A stretch of 64,000 nt of DNA. It comes from Pseudosulfitobacter pseudonitzschiae (GTDB lineage Bacteria; Pseudomonadota; Alphaproteobacteria; Rhodobacterales; Rhodobacteraceae). Position 1 is the first letter of the stretch. Each line of letters begins with the position of its first letter. Shown here piece after piece: positions 33,520-43,646 of this stretch. The stretch covers positions 1 to 64,000 of the forward strand of contig NZ_FQVP01000014.1 of assembly GCF_900129395.1 (NCBI RefSeq), written 5' to 3'. A program made the position numbers and the translations under genes. Below the pieces are notes generated by a model. That model worked only from the letters and a program-made list of their open reading frames with translations. It searched no databases and had not been told where the DNA came from.

Positions 33520-36500
33520 ATGAACGCTCACCCCCATTCCGTCCAACTTGCAACCGAGCCCGAAGCCCCTGCCCTGCCGGATGCCCCACGCTTCGCCCAA
33601 AACCTGATGCAGGCTGCGAAAATCCTCGTCCCCGTTTTCGAGGCAGGCAGGTCCATCGACGCCGCCGCACTTCGCGCCGCGATGGAAGATGCTTGCGGTG
33701 CCAGTGACACAAGTGGTGCCTGGGTCTGGAAAGACGCCTATGAGGCGGCCGAGGTCGCCCAAATCCTTATACTCTCGCGCTACGGCGCGCTGATGCAGCG
33801 TCAGGCACTGTCGCCGCAGGCCTTCCTCACCATGATCGAACGTTTCACGGCTCTGGCCCCGTCTCACACGCGCCGCTCCGAAGACAGTATCCGTCTGCAA
33901 CAGTTTTCCACGCCTTTGCCCCTCGCGGCCATCGTCGCGCAGGCCGCCGGGTTTCGGGACGACGACCTGATGCTCGAGCCGTCGACGGGCACGGGCATGC
34001 TGGCCATCTTTGCAAAGATCGCTGGTGCACGGTTGGCGCTGAATGAACTTGCCGACACGCGCCGCGCCCTACTGGGGCAGTTGTTCCCCGATGCCGCCGT
34101 ATCTGACCACGATGCTGCCTCGATCGACGATCGTCTTGATCGCTCGATCACGCCCTCGGTCGTGGTGATGAACCCGCCGTTTTCCGCTGCCAACCATGTC
34201 GAGGGCCGGTTTAGGCAAGCGACCAGTCAGCATGTGCTTTCCGCCCTGGCACGCCTCGCGCCTGGTGGGCGGCTTGTCGTCATCACCGGCGAAAGCTTCC
34301 GTCCCTCTTTGAAATCCTTCCAGTCGACATTTCAGCGGATCGGCCAGAGCGCCGATGTCGTGTTTTCGGCCCCCATCGACGGCAAGGTCTTCGCACGGCA
34401 TGGCACCACGATCGACACGCGGTTGACGGTAATCGATAAGCGCGCGGCTGGTGCTGAAGAGACCGCACCGGCTGATATTGACGCCGCCTATCATCCGATC
34501 TGCGCGACCACGAGTGATCTTCTCTCCGTAGTACTCGCCCATTGCCCGGAACGCCGCAGCCCCCCGCCCTGCCCCACCACATCGGCCCTTTCGGTCCCGT
34601 CTCAGCCGACCCGCACCAACCTCCACGCCCTGCGCAACGCAGCACGCAAAGAAACCCGTGCGCTCGCCGAGGAACGCGCGAAGCATCCGTTCGACGACAT
34701 CGAGACGGCCCCGCTCGACTACTTGCCAAAAGCCTGGAGCGAACCCTATGGCACGTTGCAGGACACGGTCTACGAGGTCTATGACCTGCAGGCGATCCGG
34801 ATCGACGGCGCGGCGGAGCATCCGACAGCACTTGTGCAATCCGCCGCCATGGCCTCGGTGCCGCCGCCCGTGCCGAGCTACCGCCCCGTTCTGCCGAAGA
34901 CCCTCGTTCGAGACGGTCTCCTCTCTGCGCCGCAGCTCGAAAGCGTGATCTACGCGGGCAATGCACACGAGACGCATCTCAAAGGCTTGTTCAAGCGTGG
35001 CGAGATCGAAGGCCAACTGATTGCAGCGGCTGAGGGTGACGAAGGCGCCTTCCGCCTGCGCAAGGGCTGGTTCCTCGGTGATGGCACTGGATGCGGTAAA
35101 GGGCGACAGGTCGCGGGTATCATTCTCGACAACTGGCTGCAGGGGCGTCGCCGCTCGGTCTGGGTCTCGAAGAGCGACAAGCTCATCGAGGATGCGCGAC
35201 GCGACTGGATGGCGCTCGGCGGGCGTGAAAGCGATATCGTGCCGCTCTCAAAATTCCGCCAAGGCAGCGACATACGCCTGCCCGAGGGCATCCTCTTCGT
35301 TACCTACGCCACGCTGCGCTCGGCTGAACGTGAGGGCAAGGCTGCCCGCCTCGAGCAAGTGACCTCCTGGCTCGGCGAGGGGTTCGACGGGGTCATCGCT
35401 TTTGATGAAAGCCACGCCATGGCCAATGCCGCCGGCGAAAAGTCCGACCGCGGCGACAAAAAGGCCTCTCAACAAGGCCTTGCGGGCCTCGCGCTGCAAA
35501 ACGCCGTGCCCGACGCCCGCGTACTCTATGTCTCGGCCACCGGGGCGACGGTCGTTGGCAATCTTGCCTATGCTTCGCGCCTCGGTCTCTGGGGCACGGG
35601 AGATTTCCCCTTCGTGACGCGGGCAGAATTTGTCGCCGCGATGGAGGCCGGGGGCATCGCCGCCATGGAGATGATTTCCCGCGACCTGAAGGCGCTTGGG
35701 CTCTATCTCGCGCGGTCCCTCTCCTATGCCGGGGTCGAATACGAGATGCTGGTCCATGAGCTGACGCCCGCCCAGGTCGCGATCTACGACAGCTACGCTG
35801 ATGCCTACCAGATCATCCACACCAACCTTGAGGCTGCCCTACAAGCCTCTGGCATTTCGTCTGAGACAGGCACCTTGAACCCTCAGGCCAAATCCGCCGC
35901 ACGCTCGGCGTTTGAGAGCAACAAGCAGCGCTTCTTCAACCACCTCATCACCGCCATGAAATGCCCCTCGCTGATCCGCGCCATCGAGGCGGACCTGGCG
36001 GCGGGACATTCGGCGGTGATCCAGGTGGTGTCGACCAGCGAGGCGGTGATGGAACGGCGTCTCGAAGAGATCCCGCCTTCGGAGTGGGATGATCTGCAGG
36101 TCGATTTTACGCCGCGCGAGAACATCATGGACTACCTGATGCATTCCTTCCCGACGCGGCTCTTCGAGCCTTACACCGACGAGAGCGGGGATCTGCGCTC
36201 GCGCCCGGCCGTCGATGGCGATGGCAATCACATCATTTGCCGCGAGGCGGAGCGGCGGCGGGACGAGCTTGTCGAGCATCTCGGTGCCCTCGCCCCAGTA
36301 CAGGGTGCTCTCGACCAGATCCTTTGGCATTTCGGAGGGGAGGCTGTGGCCGAGGTCACGGGGCGCAAACGGCGCATCGTGAAGACGCGGGAGGGGCGGC
36401 TCAAGGTCGAGAAGCGTCCCGCTTCCTCCAACCTCGGAGAAACCCAGGCCTTCATGGATGATGCCAAGCGCATCCTGATCTTCTCCGATGCCGGTGGCAC

Positions 36501-37917
36501 CGGGCGCAGCTATCATGCCGATCTCGGGGCCAAGAACCAGCGCCTGCGGGTGCATTACCTCCTTGAGCCCGGCTGGAAGGCCGACAATGCGATCCAGGGG
36601 CTCGGGCGCACCAACCGCACCAATCAGGCGCTGCCGCCGCTGTTTCGACCCGTCGCAACAGACGTGAAGGGTGAGAAACGGTTCCTCTCCACCATCGCGC
36701 GCCGCCTCGACACGCTCGGGGCGATCACCAAGGGGCAGCGCGAAACCGGCGGCCAGAACATGTTCCGCGCCGAGGACAATCTTGAGAGCCCCTACGCACG
36801 CGCGGCGCTGCGACAGTTCTTCTACAAGCTGCGGGCGGGCAAGATCGACGCCTGCTCATATGCCAGGTTCCAGGAGATGACCGGGCTGACACTCGATGAG
36901 GCGGATGGCACGATGAAAGAGAATCTGCCGCCTATCCAGCAGTTCCTGAACCGCTGTCTGGCACTGCGGATCGACATGCAGGACGCGATCTTCGAGGCTT
37001 TCGGCGGGTTACTTTCGGCCATCATCGAGGACGCACGGCAGGCTGGCACGCTGGACGTCGGGCTAGAGACCCTGCGCGCCGAAAAATTCGAGATCGTCGA
37101 CCGCAAGGTGATCTTCGAACATGAGGCGACGGGGGCGACGGCCACCGCCCTGACCGTTGAGCGTACGGATCGAAACGATCCGCTCACCCTGTCCCGCGTG
37201 AAAGCCATCTGCGCTGATAACAAAGGCGCGACGCTCTATTGGAACAAGACCTCCAAACGCGCGGCCCTGATGGTGAAGGCGCCGGCCTTCATGGATGAGG
37301 ATGGCGTACCGATCCTGCGGGTGAAACTGCTACGGCCCATGGCGACCGAGATCCTCGCCCTCACCGAGTTCTCGAAATCGCACTGGGAAGAGATAGACGA
37401 TGCGATGTTCGAACAGCTCTGGCAGGCTGAGGTCGACGCGGTGCCGCAGTTCACCACATCGAAGATCACGCTGATCTGCGGCCTCCTCCTGCCGATCTGG
37501 GACCGGCTTCCTGCCGACAACATGCGCATTTACCGCCTGCAGGCCGAGGACGGGGAGCGCGCTATCGGCCGTCTCGTCAGTCAGGAGCAGCTCCTGAATG
37601 TCTATTCACGCCTTGGTCTCGATTGTCAGATCGAGATGTCGCCGCAGGAAGTGCTCAGCGCGGTGATGGAAGCCAGGACGACCCTGAACCTCCTCGGCGG
37701 CTACCAGTTGCGCCGGTCGTTGGTCATGGGACAGCCGAGACTTGAGCTGATCGGCGCGTCGGGCGCGGCCCTGCCCCGTCTGAAAGCGATGGGTTGTTTT
37801 GCCGAGGTGATCCAGTGGAAGACTCGGGTGTTCATCCCAGTGGATGGCACTGACGTGCTGGCGCGGGTTCTGGCTGAGCACCCGGTGGGTGCCAGCGCAG
37901 CGGATGTCGCCGCATGA
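33520..37917 (+). CDS. Strawberry-notch-type helicase fused to an N6-adenine methyltransferase-like domain
   Basis: The 1465-residue protein starts with a Rossmann methyltransferase-like region (EPSTGTGMLAIFA near 155; catalytic VVMNPPFS near 217). A long SF2 helicase of the strawberry-notch family follows: Walker A GDGTGCGKGRQ near 518, the DEAD-like AFDESHAMANA near 628, LYVSATGATV near 670 and the C-terminal helicase region FSDAGGTGRSYHADLG to GLGRTNRTNQ near 1028. Such proteins occur on large plasmids and phages; a role in DNA protection or transfer is proposed, not proven. GGAG precedes ATG 33520. The 3' end overlaps the Toprim gene by ATGA. Confidence 0.9.
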   Translation: MNAHPHSVQLATEPEAPALPDAPRFAQNLMQAAKILVPVFEAGRSIDAAALRAAMEDACGASDTSGAWVWKDAYEAAEVAQILILSRYGALMQRQALSPQAFLTMIERFTALAPSHTRRSEDSIRLQQFSTPLPLAAIVAQAAGFRDDDLMLEPSTGTGMLAIFAKIAGARLALNELADTRRALLGQLFPDAAVSDHDAASIDDRLDRSITPSVVVMNPPFSAANHVEGRFRQATSQHVLSALARLAPGGRLVVITGESFRPSLKSFQSTFQRIGQSADVVFSAPIDGKVFARHGTTIDTRLTVIDKRAAGAEETAPADIDAAYHPICATTSDLLSVVLAHCPERRSPPPCPTTSALSVPSQPTRTNLHALRNAARKETRALAEERAKHPFDDIETAPLDYLPKAWSEPYGTLQDTVYEVYDLQAIRIDGAAEHPTALVQSAAMASVPPPVPSYRPVLPKTLVRDGLLSAPQLESVIYAGNAHETHLKGLFKRGEIEGQLIAAAEGDEGAFRLRKGWFLGDGTGCGKGRQVAGIILDNWLQGRRRSVWVSKSDKLIEDARRDWMALGGRESDIVPLSKFRQGSDIRLPEGILFVTYATLRSAEREGKAARLEQVTSWLGEGFDGVIAFDESHAMANAAGEKSDRGDKKASQQGLAGLALQNAVPDARVLYVSATGATVVGNLAYASRLGLWGTGDFPFVTRAEFVAAMEAGGIAAMEMISRDLKALGLYLARSLSYAGVEYEMLVHELTPAQVAIYDSYADAYQIIHTNLEAALQASGISSETGTLNPQAKSAARSAFESNKQRFFNHLITAMKCPSLIRAIEADLAAGHSAVIQVVSTSEAVMERRLEEIPPSEWDDLQVDFTPRENIMDYLMHSFPTRLFEPYTDESGDLRSRPAVDGDGNHIICREAERRRDELVEHLGALAPVQGALDQILWHFGGEAVAEVTGRKRRIVKTREGRLKVEKRPASSNLGETQAFMDDAKRILIFSDAGGTGRSYHADLGAKNQRLRVHYLLEPGWKADNAIQGLGRTNRTNQALPPLFRPVATDVKGEKRFLSTIARRLDTLGAITKGQRETGGQNMFRAEDNLESPYARAALRQFFYKLRAGKIDACSYARFQEMTGLTLDEADGTMKENLPPIQQFLNRCLALRIDMQDAIFEAFGGLLSAIIEDARQAGTLDVGLETLRAEKFEIVDRKVIFEHEATGATATALTVERTDRNDPLTLSRVKAICADNKGATLYWNKTSKRAALMVKAPAFMDEDGVPILRVKLLRPMATEILALTEFSKSHWEEIDDAMFEQLWQAEVDAVPQFTTSKITLICGLLLPIWDRLPADNMRIYRLQAEDGERAIGRLVSQEQLLNVYSRLGLDCQIEMSPQEVLSAVMEARTTLNLLGGYQLRRSLVMGQPRLELIGASGAALPRLKAMGCFAEVIQWKTRVFIPVDGTDVLARVLAEHPVGASAADVAA

Positions 37918-38960
37918 GCGCGCGGCGCAGCATCGCAGACCTCTCGGCCGCTCTGGCAGACCGTGCCGAGAGTTTCTGCCGCCAGTATTTCCCCGAGGGT
38001 CGTAAGCAGGGCAATTATTGGCAGGTCGGCGACACGTCCGGTGCAAAGGGCCAAAGCCTCGCCATCCGTCTGCAAGCTCAAGGTGAGCGCAAGGCCGGAT
38101 CCTGGCAAGATTTCGCGACGGGTGAATATGGCGACCTGATCGACCTGCTGCAGGAACGGCTTGGGTCGGTCACGCTCAAAGAAACGCTGAGGGAGGCCCG
38201 GTCCTTTCTCGGCGAGGCCCCCTGCCCTGCCGTACCTCGAGACACCCAAAGGGCTGAGCGCCCGGAGGCAGCGTCCAGCAAACGCATCGCGCGGGCGCGC
38301 AAACTCTTCGGCGCTGGTAAGCCACTTCTTGGCAGCCTGGCTGTCTCCTATCTGCAAGGTCGCGGGATCACACGTCTTGGCCCGGCCCTGTGCTATCACC
38401 CGCGGGTCTTCCTGCGGCAGGGCGAGGACGATCCCGATCCGCCGCAAAGAGCCCCTGCCCTGCTGGCGAAGATCACCGACATTCGCGGCCAGATCACCGG
38501 ATGCGCAAGGGTCTATCTCGACCCGTCCACCGGCAGCTTGGCCGCGATCGAGAGCCCCAAGCGGATCCTCGGGCAGCTTCACGGCCATGCCATCCGTTTC
38601 TGGTCGGGCACCGGGCGTACTGATCTCATCGTCGCGGAAGGTCTCGAGAACACCCTCTCGGTCGGAACCGCCCTGCCAGAATTCGATCTCGCCTCCTGTC
38701 TCACCGCCACCCATCTCGGCCTCTTCATCCCGCCACCGGGGATCACACGCATCTGGATCGCGCGAGACAATGACGAAGCTGGACGTAACGCATCAACGAG
38801 ATTGCGTAACCAATTGGAATCTAATGGAATTGCCTGTGGTGATCTCGTGCCGAACATGGGCGATTTCAACGACGATCTGCGGGCTTTTGGCAAGGATGCG
38901 CTGCGCCGCTCCCTGCTCGAGGCCATGAAGGCACAAGGTCTGGAGATCGAGGACGGCTGA
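37914..38960 (+). CDS. Toprim-domain primase-like protein
   Basis: The 348-residue protein has an N-terminal region that starts with a partial zinc-finger-less primase fold (QYFPEGRKQGNYWQVGD, GQSLAIRL, WQDFATGEYGDLIDLLQ) and a C-terminal Toprim domain with the acidic Glu in LIVAEGLENTLSV (near 240) and DxD-like IWIARDNDEAGRN (near 282). It probably makes primers for lagging-strand synthesis after conjugation. It is coupled to the helicase gene by a four-base overlap, suggesting they act together. Confidence 0.83.
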   Translation: MSARRSIADLSAALADRAESFCRQYFPEGRKQGNYWQVGDTSGAKGQSLAIRLQAQGERKAGSWQDFATGEYGDLIDLLQERLGSVTLKETLREARSFLGEAPCPAVPRDTQRAERPEAASSKRIARARKLFGAGKPLLGSLAVSYLQGRGITRLGPALCYHPRVFLRQGEDDPDPPQRAPALLAKITDIRGQITGCARVYLDPSTGSLAAIESPKRILGQLHGHAIRFWSGTGRTDLIVAEGLENTLSVGTALPEFDLASCLTATHLGLFIPPPGITRIWIARDNDEAGRNASTRLRNQLESNGIACGDLVPNMGDFNDDLRAFGKDALRRSLLEAMKAQGLEIEDG

Positions 38961-39090
38961 CCGCCAACCTCCGCGGGGATGTCCGACTGGGCAAAGGGTC
39001 CGCAGGTTCGATCTGATCCCGTTTGGAAAAGGGGAGCGATGGACCGGCGGGTCGGAGCAGAGTGCTCCTCGCCCGGGCAGCAATGCGCCC

Positions 39091-39178
39091 CGCACCAGAA
39101 AATTCCCCTGCCCCTCCGGGCCATTCCTCGCGGGAACAATTTTCCGGCCCTGGGCGCATTCTCCGCTGCGCTCCGATC
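39091..39178 (+). repeat. Structured leader element, copy A (upstream of DUF2493 gene)
   Basis: Arms CCAGAAAATT (39095) and AATTTTCCGG (39138) pair at 9 of 10 positions around a loop containing CCTCCGGGCCATTCCTCGCG, followed by CTCCGCTGCGCTCCG. Copies B (44051) and C (57811) share loop and tail but have different paired arms. The element ends about 80 bases before the start codon. The rest of 38961-39258 shows no gene. Confidence 0.55.
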
Positions 39179-39258
39179 CTGACGGATGCGGCCCGGTCGC
39201 CGCCGGTCCTGGTATCGCCCCATCCAAATCGGGTCAGATCAAACAGAGGAACCAGACA

Positions 39259-40170
39259 ATGCCCCATCAGACAGACATCCAAGAGGAAACCGGCGTAACC
39301 TCCGCCATCCTCGACCACCTGGCACTTCACGGCGCAACGCCCGGGCCCGGCGAGACTGATCATCGCCCCCTGCCCCAGCCCGACGAGGTCGAGCTCGCCA
39401 TGGCGACCCTCTTTGACACCACCATTGGCCTCCTTACCGGTAGCCAGTTGGAAGACAATCTCGAAGAGATGCTCTGGTCCCTCACTTCGATCTTCCATCG
39501 CCGGCTCACCCATATCCAGAAGCTCCTCGATGACAACGAATTCGAGCTCCGGGAAAGTCTGGCCGTCCAGGACGGCTCCGAGGTCGCCTCGGTCGAACTC
39601 GAGCGCCTCCAGATGGTCGGGCTGAAGCTCTGGGACCATCGTGACGCCTTCGAACAGATGCGCGATCTGGCCGTGGACCACTTCTCGGCCGCCACCGGTT
39701 CGCCTTGGCTGCCCCGCACCGGTTCACGCGTCTCGCATCGCGGCCTGACCTCCGCCGTGGTGGACAGCCGGGCCTATCTCTCGGCCAAGCGCCGCAAAGA
39801 GACCGAGGTGCACTGCCCCGAAGGCACGCGGATCGCTTTCTCGGGCGGGGATTATCACGCCTACGATCTGATCTGGTCCGTCCTCGATGCCACCCATGCG
39901 AAATATCCCGACATGGTGCTGCTGCACGGCGGTACGCCCAAAGGTGCCGAGATGATCGCGGCCCGCTGGGCAGATACCCGCGGGATCACCCAGGTGGTCT
40001 TCAAACCCGACTGGAAGAGCCACGGCAAGGCCGCTCCCTTCAAGCGCAACGACAAGATGCTCGAGACCATGCCCCAAGGGCTGATCGCCACCCCAGGTTC
40101 AGGCATCACCGAGAACATCGTCGACAAGGCCCGCAAGCTCGGGATCCGCATCAAGAGGATCGGGGCTTAG
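39259..40170 (+). CDS. DUF2493 family protein (SLOG-type fold)
   Basis: The 303-residue protein has a helical N-terminal half (residues 1-190) and a C-terminal DUF2493 domain with the Rossmann-like nucleotide-binding core: IAFSGGDYHAYD, VLLHGGTPKGAEMIAARWA, VVFKPDWKSHGKAAPFKRND and GSGITENIVDKARKLGI. Members are related to the SLOG superfamily that binds nucleotide-like ligands. Function in plasmids is unknown. AGAGGAACC precedes the start. A single-gene unit with a structured leader. Confidence 0.83.
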   Translation: MPHQTDIQEETGVTSAILDHLALHGATPGPGETDHRPLPQPDEVELAMATLFDTTIGLLTGSQLEDNLEEMLWSLTSIFHRRLTHIQKLLDDNEFELRESLAVQDGSEVASVELERLQMVGLKLWDHRDAFEQMRDLAVDHFSAATGSPWLPRTGSRVSHRGLTSAVVDSRAYLSAKRRKETEVHCPEGTRIAFSGGDYHAYDLIWSVLDATHAKYPDMVLLHGGTPKGAEMIAARWADTRGITQVVFKPDWKSHGKAAPFKRNDKMLETMPQGLIATPGSGITENIVDKARKLGIRIKRIGA

Positions 40171-40302
40171 GCCCCGTACATTCCGACAAAGTGGTTTGAA
40201 AGCGGACGTTCGGTCTGAGGCGTGACGATGACCGGACTGCGGACGGAGTGGTCTTTCGCTGCGGCTGCGCAAATGGCTGTTCTCGAACGTCGACCCTCCA
40301 CT

Positions 40303-41361
40303 TCAGGAGATGCCCAAATCTTGAACGACAGTTATTCCGGGTAATTCGGCAAGTGGTTCTCTTGCAAATAGATAGGTATCAATTGCCTGCCTTATTCTGC
40401 CAATCGCTGCCGTTGATGACGCGGTCAAGCTATCGTAGGCCTGAAAATCATGCGGCATGTCCGGCCACAGATCGAGCATCACCTTGGCGCCGTTTTCTTT
40501 CTGAACCTGTGCAAATTCAATGATCATGTCGCGCAAAACCTCGCGCCCGCCGGCCTGCAAATATAGAGGGGCAAGACCACTGTAGTCGTAGCAGATCGGA
40601 GACAAGGTATCGCGCCCGAATACCTGATCGGGATCGAGCCAGCGGCCGAACTGGAGCGCCATCCAACCCTGCACGAGATCGGTGGCGTTATTGTTGCGCA
40701 GGCTTGCACCCCGGTCGCCGATGTCAGTCCAGGGGCAAAGCCCGATACACAGTGCAGGCTGAGGTTTGCCTTGATCCTTGAGTGCCTGAAGCAACATCAG
40801 CGCCATGTGCCCACCCGCGCTATCGCCAATCACGACAATCCTTTCCGCAGGCGTTTCTGCCGTCAGATGATCCCACGCGGCCATGGCGTCCTGAGCCTGT
40901 GCAGGATGGGGATGCTCGGGCGTCAGGCGATAGTCGGGCGCAAACAATCTGGCGCCGGAGTGGTGCGACAGCATCTGTGCGAAACGGTCGCTCACCCCGC
41001 CGTGGAAGGTATAGCCGCCACCGTGGAAATACAGCAGGACGGCCTCGCTATCGCAGTGCCTTGGGACATGCCACCGCCCATCGACCCCCCGCGAAACGGT
41101 GGAGGTGACGTCGTAGACATCATCCGTCTGCGTCTGAACGCTATCGAACAATCTGCGCCCCTGCGCGATGTCACGATGGCGCATCGCCGCTGAAAACTGG
41201 TGGCGGACAAATCGGATGCCGGTTTCCATGTTGGCGTCCCAATCCTCGGCCATCTTGCGCCCGAACGCGTGTCGGATCGACGTTGCGATTGCGATCTGGC
41301 TGAGTTTGGCGAGGCTGCACAGGCGAAGGGAGAGCGGACCTGAATAGACCAATTTGACCAT
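40303..41361 (-). CDS. Alpha/beta hydrolase, HSL-type esterase
   Basis: The 352-residue enzyme has HGGGYTFHGG (oxyanion hole), GDSAGGHMAL (nucleophile Ser), an acidic residue in GREVLRDMI and the catalytic His in WPDMPHDFQAY. GAGGAAAT precedes ATG 41361. It diverges from an AraC-type regulator that starts 87 bases away, forming a self-contained esterase/regulator pair. The substrate is unknown; hydrolysis of esters or lactones is expected. It is unrelated in detail to the hydrolase at 15323-16225. Confidence 0.82.
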   Translation of the reverse strand: MVKLVYSGPLSLRLCSLAKLSQIAIATSIRHAFGRKMAEDWDANMETGIRFVRHQFSAAMRHRDIAQGRRLFDSVQTQTDDVYDVTSTVSRGVDGRWHVPRHCDSEAVLLYFHGGGYTFHGGVSDRFAQMLSHHSGARLFAPDYRLTPEHPHPAQAQDAMAAWDHLTAETPAERIVVIGDSAGGHMALMLLQALKDQGKPQPALCIGLCPWTDIGDRGASLRNNNATDLVQGWMALQFGRWLDPDQVFGRDTLSPICYDYSGLAPLYLQAGGREVLRDMIIEFAQVQKENGAKVMLDLWPDMPHDFQAYDSLTASSTAAIGRIRQAIDTYLFAREPLAELPGITVVQDLGIS

Positions 41362-41447
41362 GTTGATTTCCTCAGTGGTGGATTTGGCCTTAGTTGCCTC
41401 GAACGGCGTTGGGAAATATAGAAAGATTGCGTCAAAAGGAGCCCGGC

Positions 41448-42272
41448 ATGCCGCCAACCTCAAAGTTGTTTCTGCCGCTGACCAGCCTCTCGGGATGCCT
41501 TATGGCGGGGATCTTCCGCGATACTCGGGGGGCTGATTTGTCGGCTGCGGACAGGCTGAACCATTTTCCGGCCTCGCCGATTGTTGCGATCACACTCGTT
41601 CAACACGGCACGCTGCACATTCTGCCGCCGGAAACCAGCTGGCGGACCGCCTCGGAGGCTCCGAGCCTTCCACGGTCATCCGTACTGGCGCCGCAGGATG
41701 TGCCGGTGACCAGTTGGTCGGAGGGGAGCGTCGTTGCCTTGACAGTCGGAGTCTATCCGGACGCGTGGCGCAGGCTTGGGGGTGATGACAGCTATCAAGC
41801 AATGTTGCCCATTTTCGATGAGGCTTTGGGAAACTTTGATGCCGAAAGCGATGCCGCCGACGGATGGGACAGGTTCTGCACAACACTGGTAAGCGGTTGG
41901 CGCAAGGCGCGCCCGCAGGGCTGGGAGCCCGTCACTCGCGTGGCGGACTGGTCCAAGGCGCTTGCGACGCGGGCGGCGCTTTCGGGGGGCGGGCGTAGCC
42001 TTCGCAGCATCGAACGCAGGATCATGCGCTTTTCCGGCCACACGCGACGCAACCTGGCCTTCTATTCGGCATTCGAGAGGCTTCATGAATGCGCGACGAA
42101 TGCGGCGGGGCGATCGTTGGCGGAAATCGCGATCGAAGTGGGGTATTCCGACCAGTCCCACATGGGGCGCGCGGTCCGCCGAGCGACCGGGTTCTCTCCG
42201 GCCCGGCTCAATCGAGCGATCGAGACCGAGGAGCCTTTCTGGTGCTATCGCCTTCTTGGTGAACGCTTCTGA
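41448..42272 (+). CDS. AraC-family regulator
   Basis: The 274-residue protein has a C-terminal HTH region with the second helix-turn-helix SLAEIAIEVGYSDQSHMGRAVRRATGFSPARL and a preceding weaker first HTH (RSLRSIERRIMRFSGHTRRNL). The N-terminal part (residues 1-150) resembles a cupin-like sensor. AAAGGAG precedes ATG 41448. It likely controls the divergent esterase gene from the 86-base shared promoter region. Confidence 0.8.
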   Translation: MPPTSKLFLPLTSLSGCLMAGIFRDTRGADLSAADRLNHFPASPIVAITLVQHGTLHILPPETSWRTASEAPSLPRSSVLAPQDVPVTSWSEGSVVALTVGVYPDAWRRLGGDDSYQAMLPIFDEALGNFDAESDAADGWDRFCTTLVSGWRKARPQGWEPVTRVADWSKALATRAALSGGGRSLRSIERRIMRFSGHTRRNLAFYSAFERLHECATNAAGRSLAEIAIEVGYSDQSHMGRAVRRATGFSPARLNRAIETEEPFWCYRLLGERF

Positions 42273-42482
42273 GAGCTGCCCGAGTGCGGACATTCGAAAT
42301 TCGTGCCGTTTCCAGCGGTTAGGGCTCTGAACTGTTGCTCGTCGCGCCTTGTTCAAATGTCCGCTTCTGAGGTCATTGTTGTCTAGCGTGCAGGTGAACC
42401 AAGACTAGATTTATGGGCGGCAACCCGAGGTCTCGAGAGATTAAACTTGCAAATCTTCCGTATCGTGGAGTAATTGCAAGGT

Positions 42483-43646
42483 ATGTACAAACGCAAGACC
42501 CAACAATTCGTTCAGTCTTCCTTGGAGAGCCAAGCGGCTGTGGTCCTTCTCGGCCCCCGACAGGTCGGAAAGACAACACTTGCACTCGACATCGCATCAG
42601 AGCGCCCGTCTGTCTATCTCGACCTTGAGCGTGAGGCGGACAGGCAAATCCTGACTGAACCAGATCTCTATCTGGACGAACAGGCGGGCAAACTCGTCAT
42701 CCTCGACGAGGTACAGCAGATGCCTGACCTCTTCAAAACTTTGCGCGGCCAGATCGATCAGCGTCGGCGGGCCGGGTTTCGGACGGGACAGTTCCTGCTA
42801 TTGGGATCGGCTTCCAATATCCTCTTGCACCAAACGGCGGAATCCCTCGCCGGTCGTGTTCGATATGTTGAAATGCCCCCCTTGCAGCCTGACGAGGTGG
42901 GGGCCGATCAGTTGAACTTGCTCTGGCTGCGCGGCGGCTTTCCCGACAGCTTTCAGGCCGCGAGCGATCGGGCAAGTATGGACTGGCGTCTGGACTTCCT
43001 GCGCACCTATCTGGAGCGAGACATCCCTGCCCTCGGACCTCGGATTCCGGCAGCGACCTTGCGGCGGTTCTGGACGATGCTTGCGCATGTCCAGAGCGGC
43101 CTTCTGAACGCCGCGGCCCTTGCCGAGGGATTGGGCGTGTCCGGCCAGACCGTTGGGCGCTACCTCGATCTGCTCGTCGATCTCATGCTGGTGAGACGCC
43201 TGCAGCCCTGGCACGAGAATGTCGGCAAGCGTCTGGTGAAATCGCCAAAGGTCTATGTGAGAGACAGCGGGATCGTGCATGCGTTGTTGGGCATCGGCAC
43301 GACAGAGGGCTTGCTCGGGCATCCGGTCGTCGGTGGCAGTTGGGAGGGGTTCTGTATCGAGGCGCTTCTTGCTGCCGCCCCTTTAGGCACCGAACCTTTC
43401 TTCTATCGCACTTCGGCCGGTGCTGAACTCGACTTGGTTTTGCGTTTGCCAAGCGGTGACATCTGGGCTGTTGAGATCAAACGAACGACTGCACCGAAGG
43501 TTTCGAGAGGATTTCACACAGGGGCCAAGGACATTGGAGCCAACCGAAAGCTCCTGGTCTATGCCGGTGCGCATGAGGTTCCCATCGCGAAGGACATTCG
43601 AGCGTTACCACTGGCACATGCAATCGAGTTGTTGAGCACGCTATGA
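42483..43646 (+). CDS. AAA-type ATPase with DUF4143
   Basis: The 387-residue protein has an AAA_14 N-domain with Walker A LLGPRQVGKTTLAL (near 26), Walker B KLVILDEVQQMPDLF (near 72), a sensor LLLGSASNILL, and a C-terminal DUF4143 domain (GVSGQTVGRYLDLLVDLMLVRRL, FYRTSAGAELDLVLRL with PD-(D/E)xK-like pattern, VEIKRT). Such ATPases are widespread in accessory DNA and are of unclear function. ATG 42483 is preferred to a TTG three codons earlier. It is a lone gene. Confidence 0.85.
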   Translation: MYKRKTQQFVQSSLESQAAVVLLGPRQVGKTTLALDIASERPSVYLDLEREADRQILTEPDLYLDEQAGKLVILDEVQQMPDLFKTLRGQIDQRRRAGFRTGQFLLLGSASNILLHQTAESLAGRVRYVEMPPLQPDEVGADQLNLLWLRGGFPDSFQAASDRASMDWRLDFLRTYLERDIPALGPRIPAATLRRFWTMLAHVQSGLLNAAALAEGLGVSGQTVGRYLDLLVDLMLVRRLQPWHENVGKRLVKSPKVYVRDSGIVHALLGIGTTEGLLGHPVVGGSWEGFCIEALLAAAPLGTEPFFYRTSAGAELDLVLRLPSGDIWAVEIKRTTAPKVSRGFHTGAKDIGANRKLLVYAGAHEVPIAKDIRALPLAHAIELLSTL

